Shown: positions 42,721 through 51,455, counted from the stretch's first letter. The stretch is 64,000 nt of DNA from Saccharospirillum sp040881935 (GCF_040881935.1 NZ_JBBECH010000057.1:30519-94518); one strand, 5' to 3'. Translations and numbers: made by a program. Notes: generated by a model from the sequence alone, not told the origin.

Positions 42721-43734
42721 ATGAACCATAACCTGGTAAAAGGTGCGGTGAAAACGCTGGGCACACTGGCGATCACATCGCTTGTCAGTTTCGGCAGTCA
42801 AGCATTTGCTGAAAATGGCGAGGTGAGTTTTGAGGGCAAAACGGTCAGCATCAGTATTCGGTCCACCCCGGGTGGTGGCTATGACACTCATGGGCGACTC
42901 ATGGCGCGACATCTGGGCAAATACCTGCCGGGAAATCCCGATGTAATTCCGGTCAACCGGCCCGGTGCAGGTGGCGTTGTATCGGCCAATTATCTCTACA
43001 ACCAGGCAGAAAAGGATGGTACGGATATTCTAATTGCGGCTCGGGAAATCGCATTGGCTGAGCGGCTGGGGGGCCCGGGCATTCGTTACAAAGTGCTGGA
43101 AATGCCCGTACTGGGTAGCCCGATTAGCGAAGCCCGTGTCCTGATGACTCGTGGTGACTCTCCGATAAAGACGCTGGAGGATCTTGAAAATGCAAGTGGG
43201 CGGGTGCTCTTCTCCACCAGTGGTGTAGGTGCTGGTTCCACACAGATGATCCAGGTGTTGGAGCAAGCGGGATATCCGGCTCAGTTCGTGACCGGTTATG
43301 AAGGTACCAGCGATCAGCTTCTGGCTGCGTTACGTGGCGAGGTAGAGGGCTTCAGCAGCACCTATCCGGGTGCGAAGGATCAGATTAAAGATGAGGGTTT
43401 GAACATCATTGCCAAGATTGGTAATCACCCTGATCTGGTTGACGTGCCTGATTTACGCACGGTTCTGACGGGCGATGCCCGTGCAGCTTCAAATATTCTG
43501 GCTGTCCCCCTGATTGCCGGTCGGCCTTTCTTCACCGCGCCCGGAACACCACCGGAAGTGGTCGCGGTTCTGCGTGAAGCATTTCGTCTGACAACCGAAG
43601 ACCCGGATTACATTGAGGAGCTGGCCCGGTCCGGAGATGAAGTTGGTTTTACTGACCCTACAGAGATTGAAGCCTTGTACCGGGAGATATTCAACGCTTC
43701 GGATGCCGTCGTCAATTTGTTCAACGAAGAGTAG
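42721..43734 (+). CDS. TTT periplasmic binding protein, TctC family (second set)
   Basis: A 337-residue binding protein with a signal peptide (residues 1-30, ending QAFA-EN) and the ligand-binding SIRSTPGGGYDTHGRLMA and VNRPGAGGVVSANY loops. The ATG at 42721 follows GGAG. It is separated from tctB by 249 bp with two hairpins but no gene, and may have its own promoter to raise its expression relative to the membrane subunits. A hairpin follows the gene. Confidence 0.92.
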   Translation: MNHNLVKGAVKTLGTLAITSLVSFGSQAFAENGEVSFEGKTVSISIRSTPGGGYDTHGRLMARHLGKYLPGNPDVIPVNRPGAGGVVSANYLYNQAEKDGTDILIAAREIALAERLGGPGIRYKVLEMPVLGSPISEARVLMTRGDSPIKTLEDLENASGRVLFSTSGVGAGSTQMIQVLEQAGYPAQFVTGYEGTSDQLLAALRGEVEGFSSTYPGAKDQIKDEGLNIIAKIGNHPDLVDVPDLRTVLTGDARAASNILAVPLIAGRPFFTAPGTPPEVVAVLREAFRLTTEDPDYIEELARSGDEVGFTDPTEIEALYREIFNASDAVVNLFNEE

Positions 43735-43752
43735 CGTTTGGCTTTCGACCTT

Positions 43753-43788
43753 GCGGGATAGTACTCAGTGCTATCCCGCCTTGTTTTA
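43753..43788 (+). terminator. Hairpin terminator or attenuator after tctC
   Basis: A 9-bp stem (GCGGGATAG, 43753-43761, with CTATCCCGC, 43771-43779) is followed by a T-rich stretch (TTGTTTT). It lies between tctC and the EutA-like gene. Confidence 0.6.
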
Positions 43789-43855
43789 TGAGCAACGTAT
43801 CTGGCTAACGTTTAGCCTTGCAATCCTCTCCCCACAGTATCTTCAGGAGCGATCC

Positions 43856-45490
43856 ATGCACGATGGTCACGATCATAGCCATGATCACAGTCATTCCCAC
43901 AATCACGATCATTCCAACGGTACTCACGTGCATTGGCATGACGGCGACCATGATCATCATCTTCCCGAAGAAGAGGTGGCGTTGGAAGACAACCCACTGT
44001 GGCAACGGGACAACGTTGTTTTGTGGAGTGTCGGTATCGATATTGGTTCAGCCGGTACTCAGATATTGTTCAGTCGGGTTCAATTGCAGCGCCAGGCTGC
44101 AGAATTGTCCAGCCGGTATATCGTGATCGATCGCGAGACTTATTACGCCTCGCCGGTCAGCCTGACACCCTACCGCAGTGATACGCTGATTGATGATCGT
44201 GCCCTGGGTGCCCTGGTTGACGATGCCTACAATGAGGCCCGTGTTCGACCGGAAGATATTGATACCGGTGTCGTCATTCTGACCGGTGAAGCATTGCGAC
44301 GCGAAAATGCACATCGTATTGCCAGCATTCTGTCAGAGAAGTGTGGCGACCTGGTGTGTGCAACGGCTGGACATCATATGGAAGCCCGATTGGCGGCCTA
44401 TGGTTCGGGTGCCGCTCGATCATCCTTTGATCGCAACGAGCGAATTATCAATATTGATATTGGCGGTGGTACTACCAAAGTCACGATGATTGACCATGGT
44501 AAGTTGCTGGAAACAGGTGCCATTCACGTCGGTGGGCGGTTGTTGGCGGTGTCTGATGAGGGCGTTATTGAGCGTCTTGACCCGGCAGGCCATACGCATG
44601 CACAACGAGCTGGGTTCGAGTGGGAAGTGGGCGACATAGTTACCCCTGAGCAGTTGGACGCTGTGGCGGGAGGCATGGCCGACACTCTGGTTAATGCGCT
44701 GCTGTCTGAAGGTTCTGCCGAGGCCTCAGAGTTTTATTTAACGGACATACTCTCCCCAACTGAGCTTCGCCGTGCTGACAGCGTGGTATTTTCCGGTGGT
44801 GTTGCTGAGTTTTTCTATGGACGAGAGCAGCGTGATTTTGGCGATATAGGCAGGCGCCTTGGGGAGGCATTGCGTCGGCGGGTCAATGCGGGCGTTATGC
44901 CATGGAATTTGCTGGAAGATAGCCAGGGAATTCGCGCAACGGCTTTGGGCGCCTCTGAATACACCACTCAGTTGTCAGGAAACACCTGTTACGTGTCGGA
45001 TGAAGACGCCATGTTGCCACGGCGAAATTTACAGGTTATCAAACCACCGCTTATTCTGGACGAGGCCATTAAGGCTACAGACGTAGCGGAAGTTATTGCC
45101 ACTCATCTGGCTAAATTTGAAGCCGAAACGTTGAGCAATGACCTGGTACTTGCGCTTAACTGGACCGGAGCGCCTCGCTATCAGCGTTTGCTTGCGCTCG
45201 CCGAGGGTATAAAGCAAGGGTTCTCTACCCAGCTTGCCAGCAGAAAGCCTTTGTATCTGGTATTGGATGGCGATGTTGCGATGACACTGGGTACCATTTT
45301 GCGACAGGACCTGCACATCAACAGTCCTATTCTGGTGATTGATGGCATTCGACTGGCCGATTTCGATTATATTGATATTGGCCGCGTCCGGCAGCCATCC
45401 TGTACCTTGCCGGTGACCATAAAGTCGCTGATATTTAACGACACACTGGACTCTACCAAGCCCGAAAGGATTCACCACAGAGTGACATAA
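43856..45490 (+). CDS. EutA-like reactivating ATPase with His-rich N-terminus
   Basis: A 544-residue protein from the ATG at 43856 behind CAGGAG. Residues 1-35 contain 15 histidines in HD/HS repeats. From about residue 57 the sequence follows EutA, the reactivating factor of B12-dependent ethanolamine ammonia-lyase: SVGIDIGSAGTQILFSR (ASKHA phosphate 1), VVILTGEALRRENA, INIDIGGGTTK (phosphate 2), VVFSGGVAEFF (adenosine), MPWNLLEDSQGIRATALGAS and a C-terminal DYIDIG...PVTIKSLIF. The family replaces damaged cobalamin in its target enzyme using ATP. No eutB/eutC or other recognised B12 enzyme is in the window, so the client is unknown. It follows the TTT genes. Confidence 0.88.
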   Translation: MHDGHDHSHDHSHSHNHDHSNGTHVHWHDGDHDHHLPEEEVALEDNPLWQRDNVVLWSVGIDIGSAGTQILFSRVQLQRQAAELSSRYIVIDRETYYASPVSLTPYRSDTLIDDRALGALVDDAYNEARVRPEDIDTGVVILTGEALRRENAHRIASILSEKCGDLVCATAGHHMEARLAAYGSGAARSSFDRNERIINIDIGGGTTKVTMIDHGKLLETGAIHVGGRLLAVSDEGVIERLDPAGHTHAQRAGFEWEVGDIVTPEQLDAVAGGMADTLVNALLSEGSAEASEFYLTDILSPTELRRADSVVFSGGVAEFFYGREQRDFGDIGRRLGEALRRRVNAGVMPWNLLEDSQGIRATALGASEYTTQLSGNTCYVSDEDAMLPRRNLQVIKPPLILDEAIKATDVAEVIATHLAKFEAETLSNDLVLALNWTGAPRYQRLLALAEGIKQGFSTQLASRKPLYLVLDGDVAMTLGTILRQDLHINSPILVIDGIRLADFDYIDIGRVRQPSCTLPVTIKSLIFNDTLDSTKPERIHHRVT

Positions 45491-45536
45491 GCTGGTTAGG
45501 CGATTGGTTTATTCGATTATTTTGCATCAATCGTCC

Positions 45537-45572
45537 ATAAAAAAGGCCTGGAATCAAATAGGCCTTTTTTAT
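45537..45572. terminator. Bidirectional Rho-independent terminator
   Basis: AAAAAAGGCCT and AGGCCTTTTTT form a symmetric stem with A- and T-runs, between the convergent EutA-like and isochorismatase-like genes. Confidence 0.92.
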
Positions 45573-45595
45573 GGCTATCGGTCGTCTAATCGTCG

Positions 45596-46237
45596 CTACC
45601 GGGTTAATAAATCTGAAATGTCACTGACCGTGCGCACGCGGGACATTCGTGGAAAAATCCGGTCCATGAATTGATCGTGATTGTCGGTCTCGTTTGACGT
45701 ACACGCATCACGGGCTATGACCAGATTAAAATCAAGGTCACGCGCCGCATAAGCCGTGCTTGCCACGCCCACATCGGTGGAGCCACCGGCCAGTATCAGG
45801 GTGTCGATTCCGCGTGTGCGCAATGCCAGTTCCAGATAGGTTTGATGAAACGCACTCCATCGATATTTCGGGATCAGATAGTCCTCATCCCGCGGTGCCA
45901 GTTCATCGATGGTTTGTGCCTGCCACGATCCACCCGCGACGACGGGCTTAAGTTCAGGCGGAGCATTCAGGTCCAGTGGTTGCAGCCTGTTGTTGGTATC
46001 ACGCAGGGTATGTGCGGTGGTGGCGTTGTCGGCTCGATGGTTAGCCTGGGCATAGGCAACCATCAACCTGTGCTGCCTCGCCGTAGCCAGTAAGGCTGAT
46101 GCGGCCGCGATGACCGGAACATACCGTGCTTTCATTACCCGGTCAGAGTCTTTGACATGGCCGTTTAAAAAATCAAAAAACAGTACGGCCGTACTTGACG
46201 GGTTGATTCCTGGTTCCAGGTTGATTGTGTTCGGCAT
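45596..46237 (-). CDS. Isochorismatase-family hydrolase lacking the catalytic Cys
   Basis: A 213-residue cysteine-hydrolase-fold protein. The catalytic Asp (D22, LFFDFLNGH) and Lys (K124, IPKYRWSAF) are present, but the position of the nucleophilic Cys is G157 (STDVGVAST). True isochorismatases also work without that Cys, so it is more likely a vinyl-ether or C-O hydrolase than an amidase such as nicotinamidase. It is the last gene of a minus-strand series running from the Rieske oxygenase. The substrate is unknown. Confidence 0.82.
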   Translation of the reverse strand: MPNTINLEPGINPSSTAVLFFDFLNGHVKDSDRVMKARYVPVIAAASALLATARQHRLMVAYAQANHRADNATTAHTLRDTNNRLQPLDLNAPPELKPVVAGGSWQAQTIDELAPRDEDYLIPKYRWSAFHQTYLELALRTRGIDTLILAGGSTDVGVASTAYAARDLDFNLVIARDACTSNETDNHDQFMDRIFPRMSRVRTVSDISDLLTR

Positions 46238-46238
46238 C

Positions 46239-47099
46239 TTAATGCAACCCTCCCTCTTCCGGTGTCATGGGTGTCAGATGCCAGCCGAGATAATCGGCTG
46301 CTTCGCCATGCAGTAGCTCTTTGACCATGTCTTTGTCGAGTCGTTTGACCAGTTGATCAACCTGACCAAACAGAGGCATGGGTATTTGCCCGGCCTGTGC
46401 CATATCGAGTGCCAGATCCATGTCTTTTTCATGCCAGGTGAAGCGAGTTGAATCCCAGCGGCGCAGGGTGCCATTGTCGGCCGGGCATTCGAGCAATACT
46501 TCACGCATTTTTTGTGCGTTAATGCCGTACCGTTTTGCCAATAGCAGCACTTCGTAATTTGCGACGCAATGCGCCCAGTGCATCATGTTGTTACAGGCTT
46601 TACCGACCTGACCCGCACCAACCGGACCAATGTGATGGACTGCCCGGCTGTAGCAATCGAGCACGGGGCGAACGGTATTGATGTCGGCTTCTGTTCCACC
46701 GCACAGACTGGCCAGCGTGCCTTCACGAGCACCAACGCGGCCAAAGCAGACCGGAGCATCAACAAAACCGAAGTCCTGTTCCCGGCAGAGTTTTGCTAGT
46801 GCTTGCATGGTTGCCGGTCCGTTGGTCGCGGTAATAACAATGACACTGCCAGGCTGGCCATGCTGCAGTATGGCTTCAGTGACACTCTGTGATTGTTCAT
46901 CGGTTGCTACCATCACCAGATGCACCCGGGCGGTTGCCACAGCAGCGGCCAGTGTATCGTGGACGCTAACGCCCAGTTTTGCGGCGGCATCGCGACGGGC
47001 GGGGTCAATATCAAAACCGGTCACGGTAAAACCGCCGGCGACGACGTGACGGGCGATGTCGTGACCCATATCACCCAATCCAATCAAACTGACGTTCAT
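46239..47099 (-). CDS. 3-hydroxyisobutyrate-dehydrogenase-family enzyme
   Basis: A 286-residue beta-hydroxyacid dehydrogenase with a Rossmann motif (SLIGLGDMGHDIA), substrate-binding FVDAPVCFGRVGAREGTL, and catalytic K167 with N171 in GAGQVGKACNNMM. It oxidises or reduces a beta-hydroxy acid with NAD(P). Its gene ends 1 bp from the start of the isochorismatase-like gene and follows the permease pair by 13 bp, so all are one operon. The substrate is probably an intermediate of the local aromatic pathway. Confidence 0.88.
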   Translation of the reverse strand: MNVSLIGLGDMGHDIARHVVAGGFTVTGFDIDPARRDAAAKLGVSVHDTLAAAVATARVHLVMVATDEQSQSVTEAILQHGQPGSVIVITATNGPATMQALAKLCREQDFGFVDAPVCFGRVGAREGTLASLCGGTEADINTVRPVLDCYSRAVHHIGPVGAGQVGKACNNMMHWAHCVANYEVLLLAKRYGINAQKMREVLLECPADNGTLRRWDSTRFTWHEKDMDLALDMAQAGQIPMPLFGQVDQLVKRLDKDMVKELLHGEAADYLGWHLTPMTPEEGGLH

Positions 47100-47112
47100 G
47101 GTTGTTCTCCTG

Positions 47113-47619
47113 TCAGGTAAGTCGTTCTATGACATTGCCGCCGACGACGACCAGCGCACCGGCGAGCAAAGGTAACGGAAAGGCGACGAGCAGACGCAAG
47201 CGCACGAATGAGCCACCCAATAAGGGAATTTCATAAATCACCACCCGGTGCGGTGCAAAGATGGTCCAGGCCGTAATAAAAGACACCAGGGCGGCCGCTG
47301 ATGCACCGGCATTGGCAAAGGAGGCTGCCATGGAAAACACCACGACGGGTGCGGCCGGGATGATGAGGCCGGTGAGGGAGCCAATCAGAATGGCGATCCA
47401 GGGCGAGTTGTCGCTGAGGTAGTTGCTGATGACCTGTTCTGGTATCAGCCTGACAATAAACGCGGCGGCAATCATGGCAACGAAGAGGCGTGGCACAAGG
47501 ATAATGAACTGTTCAAACGCCCGGGTGATTCCGGAGCGCAGCGTACCGTCACCGCGTTTCAGCGAATAGGCCATCAGTACCAGGGGGATGATATACAGCA
47601 TCACCAGAGCCGGGTTCAT
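47113..47619 (-). CDS. Small permease-like membrane protein B
   Basis: A 168-residue membrane protein with four predicted segments. The stretch PWIAILIGSLTGLIIPAAPVVVFSMAASF and the following NAGASAAALVSFITAWTIF (both present from about residue 75) resemble the repeat of nucleoside-recognition (Gate) and ArsP-type permeases. It overlaps its partner at 47616 by 4 bp and shares with it the pattern GASAAALVSFITAW versus GADRGILIAFITSW. The two are probably halves of one transporter. The substrate is unknown; the His-rich protein encoded upstream suggests a metal or metal chelate. Confidence 0.7.
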   Translation of the reverse strand: MNPALVMLYIIPLVLMAYSLKRGDGTLRSGITRAFEQFIILVPRLFVAMIAAAFIVRLIPEQVISNYLSDNSPWIAILIGSLTGLIIPAAPVVVFSMAASFANAGASAAALVSFITAWTIFAPHRVVIYEIPLLGGSFVRLRLLVAFPLPLLAGALVVVGGNVIERLT

Positions 47620-48248
47620 CGACGTTCCTCCAGATGATCCAGATTGTCTTCATCCGGTGGCAACTGGCTCGCTTTGTCGGTGTCCGTTTTGAGACGGAGT
47701 TCCATCGGCAGGCGTCGGGCGATAAGGCCGGCAATAATAGGCAAGGGCAGGCTGACCAGTATTCGAACCAGGGTAAACTCGGGTCCCATCAGGGGCAGGT
47801 CCCACATGATGGTGCGTTGCAGACCAAGCGTTGCCCAACTGGTAATAAAGGCGATCAGGATGCCCCGGTCAGCGCCGGCTGCCGCCAATACAGCCAACAG
47901 CGGAAACGCAGAGGAAGGGCCGCCCAGAGTGATAACCCCCGCAACCGTGGCGAGTACAAGCCCCATAAAGCCGTTGCTGCGCCCGACAAAACGGGACAAC
48001 GCCTCGCGCGGCAGCAGCACCCAGATCATGCCCGCCATAACCAGAGCGGCCATTACTCTCGGCATCATGCCCAGGGCGCTGTCGAGGCTGTCGTACCCGG
48101 TGGTGTAGAAACTCTCTGGCCCCTGAAGCCAATAGACCAGGCTGCCGGTGACCACGGCAATGCCGGCAAAGGCCCAGAAACTCAGCCCGATGCCTTCTTT
48201 TAGCAGAGCTCGAAGCCAGCGCTGTTGTTCCTGGTTTAGCTTGCGCAT
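47616..48248 (-). CDS. Small permease-like membrane protein A
   Basis: A 210-residue membrane protein with about five segments and polar ends. It contains ATVAGVITLGGPSSAFPLLAVL and a FITSW element paralogous to the partner protein B, consistent with an inverted-topology or heterodimeric permease of the ArsP/Gate type. The cysteines used by ArsP for arsenicals are absent. It lies 16 bp after the His-tailed protein gene and overlaps permease B by 4 bp. Confidence 0.7.
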   Translation of the reverse strand: MRKLNQEQQRWLRALLKEGIGLSFWAFAGIAVVTGSLVYWLQGPESFYTTGYDSLDSALGMMPRVMAALVMAGMIWVLLPREALSRFVGRSNGFMGLVLATVAGVITLGGPSSAFPLLAVLAAAGADRGILIAFITSWATLGLQRTIMWDLPLMGPEFTLVRILVSLPLPIIAGLIARRLPMELRLKTDTDKASQLPPDEDNLDHLEERR

Positions 48249-48263
48249 GGCAGGGTTCCCTGA

Positions 48264-48680
48264 TCAGCCGTGGTGATGGTGTCCGTGATGGTGGTGATGA
48301 TCGTGATCGATGTCTCCGGCCAAAGATTCCGCCTGGTTCATGCCTTCAAGCAGGGCTTCCATCATGGCTTTCATCGGGTTGGCGTCAGCTGGAATCTGGC
48401 CCGCCAGAAAGCCCGCCAGGCGCGCAAAAACAATGGCCTGACTGAATACTCCGTCCATCCGCTCCCCGGCCGGTATGTGTACCGCATCGGTCAGGCTGCG
48501 CGACAGAGCAGCATTGAACAGGGTGTCCATGTAGGCTGCCCTTGCACGGGGGTCCATGGGCTGCCGATTGCCCTTGTCGAGACTGTGCTCCGGGGCTATA
48601 CCCAGTTGTTTGGCCGCTGCCAGCAGTTGATCAAAAAGTTGGTCGTCCAACGGATCGTCATGTTCAAAATCACCACACAT
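48264..48680 (-). CDS. Small soluble protein with poly-His C-terminus
   Basis: A 138-residue, mostly helical protein of unrecognised family. It begins MCGDFEHDD and ends in about 17 residues that are almost only His, with Asp and Gly (HDHHHHHGHHHHG). No signal peptide is present, so it would bind metal in the cytoplasm as a store or chaperone. It is directly upstream of the paired permease-like genes, which suggests that it hands a metal to, or senses it for, them. Only the His-rich tail supports a function. Confidence 0.75.
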   Translation of the reverse strand: MCGDFEHDDPLDDQLFDQLLAAAKQLGIAPEHSLDKGNRQPMDPRARAAYMDTLFNAALSRSLTDAVHIPAGERMDGVFSQAIVFARLAGFLAGQIPADANPMKAMMEALLEGMNQAESLAGDIDHDHHHHHGHHHHG

Positions 48681-48740
48681 GGCATGGCTCCTATCTTGTT
48701 ATAGTAATGTCCACTGACGGGTCTTGCGTCAGTTTGAGCG

Positions 48741-49427
48741 TTAGCGGGGAAGCTTGTATTTTGCTTTAAAAAAGCCCCAGCATTTTTCATAAAGAGCACG
48801 TTTGGACAGTCCTTTTCGACTGCCTTCAACCTCTGCGTCGGTAAAGACATAAGCACCACCCAGGGGCGCGCAGCGCACTTGTCGCTCCGCGTTCATTTCC
48901 AGATAAATAGCCAGGACAGCGGCTTCGAGCAGGTCTTCGGCAACGGTTACGCAGCCATGTGCTTTCATCAGGGCCGCTTTACCGTTACCCAGTAGTGCGG
49001 CTACGGCGTTGGCCGTTTCAGCGTTGCTGATTGACCTTGGGCTGTCAAATACCGGTACATCGCCCGGGACAGCGCCCTGAGGAAACACAACCTGATAGGG
49101 TTGCCCGGCACTGGTCAGTAGCGTGGACCATTCCGGATGCCCGTGCACCACGGCTTTTACATCGGGTCGGGCCTGATAGACGGCCAGGTGCAGGGCCAGT
49201 TCGTTCGGTGGCCTGGGCTGGCTGGCATCAACGCTGCCGTCGGCGTTGACCACGACCAGGTCGTTGGGCGTCAGTGCGCAGCGTATTGAATCGGCGCTGT
49301 TAATCATAACTCGGCCGTCGTCAAGCTTTACGCTGGCGTGGCCGTTAAAATCGATGACACCATAGCGTTCAAGTAGGTGAACCGTTGTGATCAGTGTTCG
49401 CTGTAAAGGTTCAGTGTTCGACGTCAT
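48741..49427 (-). CDS. Class II aldolase/adducin-family enzyme (second copy)
   Basis: A 228-residue enzyme with the zinc ligands H95, H97 (VVHGHPEW) and H157 (MKAHGCV), and the base E76. The ATG at 49425-49427 has GGAG seven bases upstream. It is a diverged paralogue of the gene at 7898. In this operon, with a Rieske oxygenase and dehydrogenase, it is more likely a decarboxylase or lyase of a dihydroxy-aromatic acid than a sugar-phosphate aldolase, but only the fold is certain. Confidence 0.85.
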   Translation of the reverse strand: MTSNTEPLQRTLITTVHLLERYGVIDFNGHASVKLDDGRVMINSADSIRCALTPNDLVVVNADGSVDASQPRPPNELALHLAVYQARPDVKAVVHGHPEWSTLLTSAGQPYQVVFPQGAVPGDVPVFDSPRSISNAETANAVAALLGNGKAALMKAHGCVTVAEDLLEAAVLAIYLEMNAERQVRCAPLGGAYVFTDAEVEGSRKGLSKRALYEKCWGFFKAKYKLPR

Positions 49428-49448
49428 TGGCAACTCCATAAACCAGAT

Positions 49449-49928
49449 TCAGGCACGCACGGCGCGCAAAGATTCGATGAGCGTATCAGTGTCTGCATCG
49501 GCAACCAGTGATACCGTAACCTTTCGTGTGCATGCCAGTACGTTATTGAGTGTTGCTTCATCCCGGTCAGTCTGTACAAGTATAAAACCGGAGGTCATGA
49601 CTCTGCGCTCAGAGCAGGCGTGACCGATGGATACAATCGCGTCGACATCGCTGTCAGCGGTGATGAGCAGTACAACGACATCGACCTTGTCGAGCAGGTC
49701 ATTAAACGTTACCCGAAGGGTCTGTTGTGCCTGGTAAAGCTGCAACTCTCCGCTGGCGTAGAAGCCAAACTGGGTATTGTTCCATTCGAGCTCCTGCAGT
49801 TCCGCCAGTGCCGTCAGGGCAGACTTACCCAGCGCCAGTACCAGTGTCTTGCGACCGCGGGAATTGGGTAAGGCAATGCGGTAACGGCTTTCTGCGGCGG
49901 TCGTGACGCGCACTGATTGGCTTAACAT
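49449..49928 (-). CDS. Unknown 159-residue Rossmann-like protein
   Basis: A soluble protein with alternating hydrophobic strands (KTLVLALGKSA, DVVVLLITADSDVD, TSGFILVQTD, VTVSLVADADTD), suggesting a doubly wound alpha/beta fold. It lies 21 bp upstream of the aldolase gene and 63 bp after the Rieske oxygenase gene, so it is part of the same operon. The repeats of ITADSDVD/VADADTD could be nucleotide or metal binding, but no family is recognised. A function in regulation or assembly of the oxygenase is possible. Confidence 0.65.
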   Translation of the reverse strand: MLSQSVRVTTAAESRYRIALPNSRGRKTLVLALGKSALTALAELQELEWNNTQFGFYASGELQLYQAQQTLRVTFNDLLDKVDVVVLLITADSDVDAIVSIGHACSERRVMTSGFILVQTDRDEATLNNVLACTRKVTVSLVADADTDTLIESLRAVRA

Positions 49929-49991
49929 GATGCCATCTCCTTAGTCCGGATTACCTCGAAAGACGGGGCCAGTGTTACCGGCCCCGTGTCA

Positions 49992-51278
49992 TCAAACCGA
50001 GGTGTGCGGTACGCCCTCGCGTGCTTTCAAGTCTTCCTCACAGGCGGTTTCGAACGCCTGGTCGGCAGGCAGTACAACCGATACGGAACGTACCCGGTGG
50101 TGCTCGGGTTGTACACCCGGAGGTTGCTGATCTTTGTCGCGCAGGGCGATCGCCGCTTTGCGTAACATTTGTCGTGCCATGATGATGCCGTTGTCTGTCG
50201 AAACCAGATTCTCTCTGGTTCGATCGATGATCGGTCCCATGCTTTCCTGAAGTGAAGAGTCCTGGATGGCAATACCTTCAACACCGCTGTACGTTCGGCC
50301 TTCTTTTTGAGCCTGACGATCCATCAGATAATCGTTGGTCTTGTTGGCTTTGGGAATGTAAGTGCCCGGTACGTATTCACAATGGATGCCTTTTCCGGCT
50401 TCCATTGCCTCACGCTCGGTTGCCGTCAACGCACGGTTGGGGTGGTAGTCGAAACTCCAGGCCCAGCAGTTTTCATCGTCAATCGGAATCCAGAAGTGGC
50501 CATGAATCGGGTGATCGCCACGCGGTGGTACCATGGTGAAACACGGCATGATCCACGGCGTAATGCGCCAGTAATACTGATCGTTTTCAGCATTGCGGCG
50601 GGCACCGACGAACAATCCCGAGGTGTGTTTGGCCACTTCAAAGAACGGCATTTTATCAGCCAGGTTGTACTGGTTGCCCTTGGCACCTTTGAACAAAGGG
50701 TCAGTATTCAAATTACCACTGTGCAGAAAAGACACATGGCTTGAATCGATACCGCCCTCCATTGCCTGTAACCAGTTGCTTTCCTGGAAACGCTTTGACG
50801 AAAAGGTTTGCTCGGCAGGGACGATGGCAAATTCAAACTCCGGCGGTGGTGGCTGCAGGTCTTTGGGACCCATATAAGTCCAGAGAATGTCACCGACTTT
50901 GATCAGGGGGTACGCCTGGAGTTTGATTTTCTCACAAAACCCGCTGGCTGCTGGTTCGGAAGGCACGTCGACGCAGTTGCCTTCGACATCATATTTCCAG
51001 CCGTGATACGGGCAGCGTAGCCCGCCTTCTTCGTTACGCCCGAACCAGAGAGACACACCCCGATGGGCACAGAATTCGTCCATCAGACCATAACGGCCAT
51101 CGCTATCGCGAAACGCGATCATGCGTTCTGACAGCAGTTTTACGCGCACGGGCGGGCAGTCATCCTCAGGCAGTTCTTCGGCGAGCATCGCCGGAATCCA
51201 GTAGCGTCGGAACAAATCGCCCATGGCTGTGCCAGGGCCGGTTTGAGTCAGTAATTCGTTAACTTCTTTGCGGAGCAT
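49992..51278 (-). CDS. Rieske oxygenase alpha subunit, phthalate-4,5-dioxygenase type
   Basis: A 428-residue terminal oxygenase. The Rieske cluster ligands are C70, H72, C89 and H92 (CAHRG...CPYHGW), and the mononuclear iron ligands are H181 and H186 with D178 in DSSHVSFLH. The N-terminal block TQTGPGTAMGDLFRRYWIPA closely follows the phthalate 4,5-dioxygenase (Pht3/OphA2) family, whose members hydroxylate aromatic and heterocyclic acids. It is divergent from the ferredoxin and reductase genes. A phthalate-like substrate is likely, and the product would feed the dihydroxyphthalate-decarboxylase-like proteins. Confidence 0.92.
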   Translation of the reverse strand: MLRKEVNELLTQTGPGTAMGDLFRRYWIPAMLAEELPEDDCPPVRVKLLSERMIAFRDSDGRYGLMDEFCAHRGVSLWFGRNEEGGLRCPYHGWKYDVEGNCVDVPSEPAASGFCEKIKLQAYPLIKVGDILWTYMGPKDLQPPPPEFEFAIVPAEQTFSSKRFQESNWLQAMEGGIDSSHVSFLHSGNLNTDPLFKGAKGNQYNLADKMPFFEVAKHTSGLFVGARRNAENDQYYWRITPWIMPCFTMVPPRGDHPIHGHFWIPIDDENCWAWSFDYHPNRALTATEREAMEAGKGIHCEYVPGTYIPKANKTNDYLMDRQAQKEGRTYSGVEGIAIQDSSLQESMGPIIDRTRENLVSTDNGIIMARQMLRKAAIALRDKDQQPPGVQPEHHRVRSVSVVLPADQAFETACEEDLKAREGVPHTSV

Positions 51279-51455
51279 TGTTGTTGTCCTCCTGCCGCTG
51301 CGGTGGTGACCACTGCCCGATGTCGGGGCTAAGTCCGCCGGGCCGTATGGGGTCCAGTTGATTGTTTTTCACGATGTCCCTGCATACGGAACGTCGTTCT
51401 TGATAAGTTTGAATCTACATGGTAAAACTGAATCCGTCAACTCGCGGAGGTAGTT
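51279..51455. promoter_or_regulatory. Divergent promoter region of the oxygenase genes
   Basis: This 177-bp region separates the Rieske oxygenase gene (minus) from the Rieske ferredoxin gene (plus). A GGAACG-TC-GTTC inverted repeat is present near 51388-51399. No clear consensus promoter is visible. Confidence 0.35.

Noticed and set aside
51396..51412. A further IclR-type site in the oxygenase promoter region
   Set aside because: Only the left arm (GTTC) and TATA-like centre fit; the right arm is out of register.
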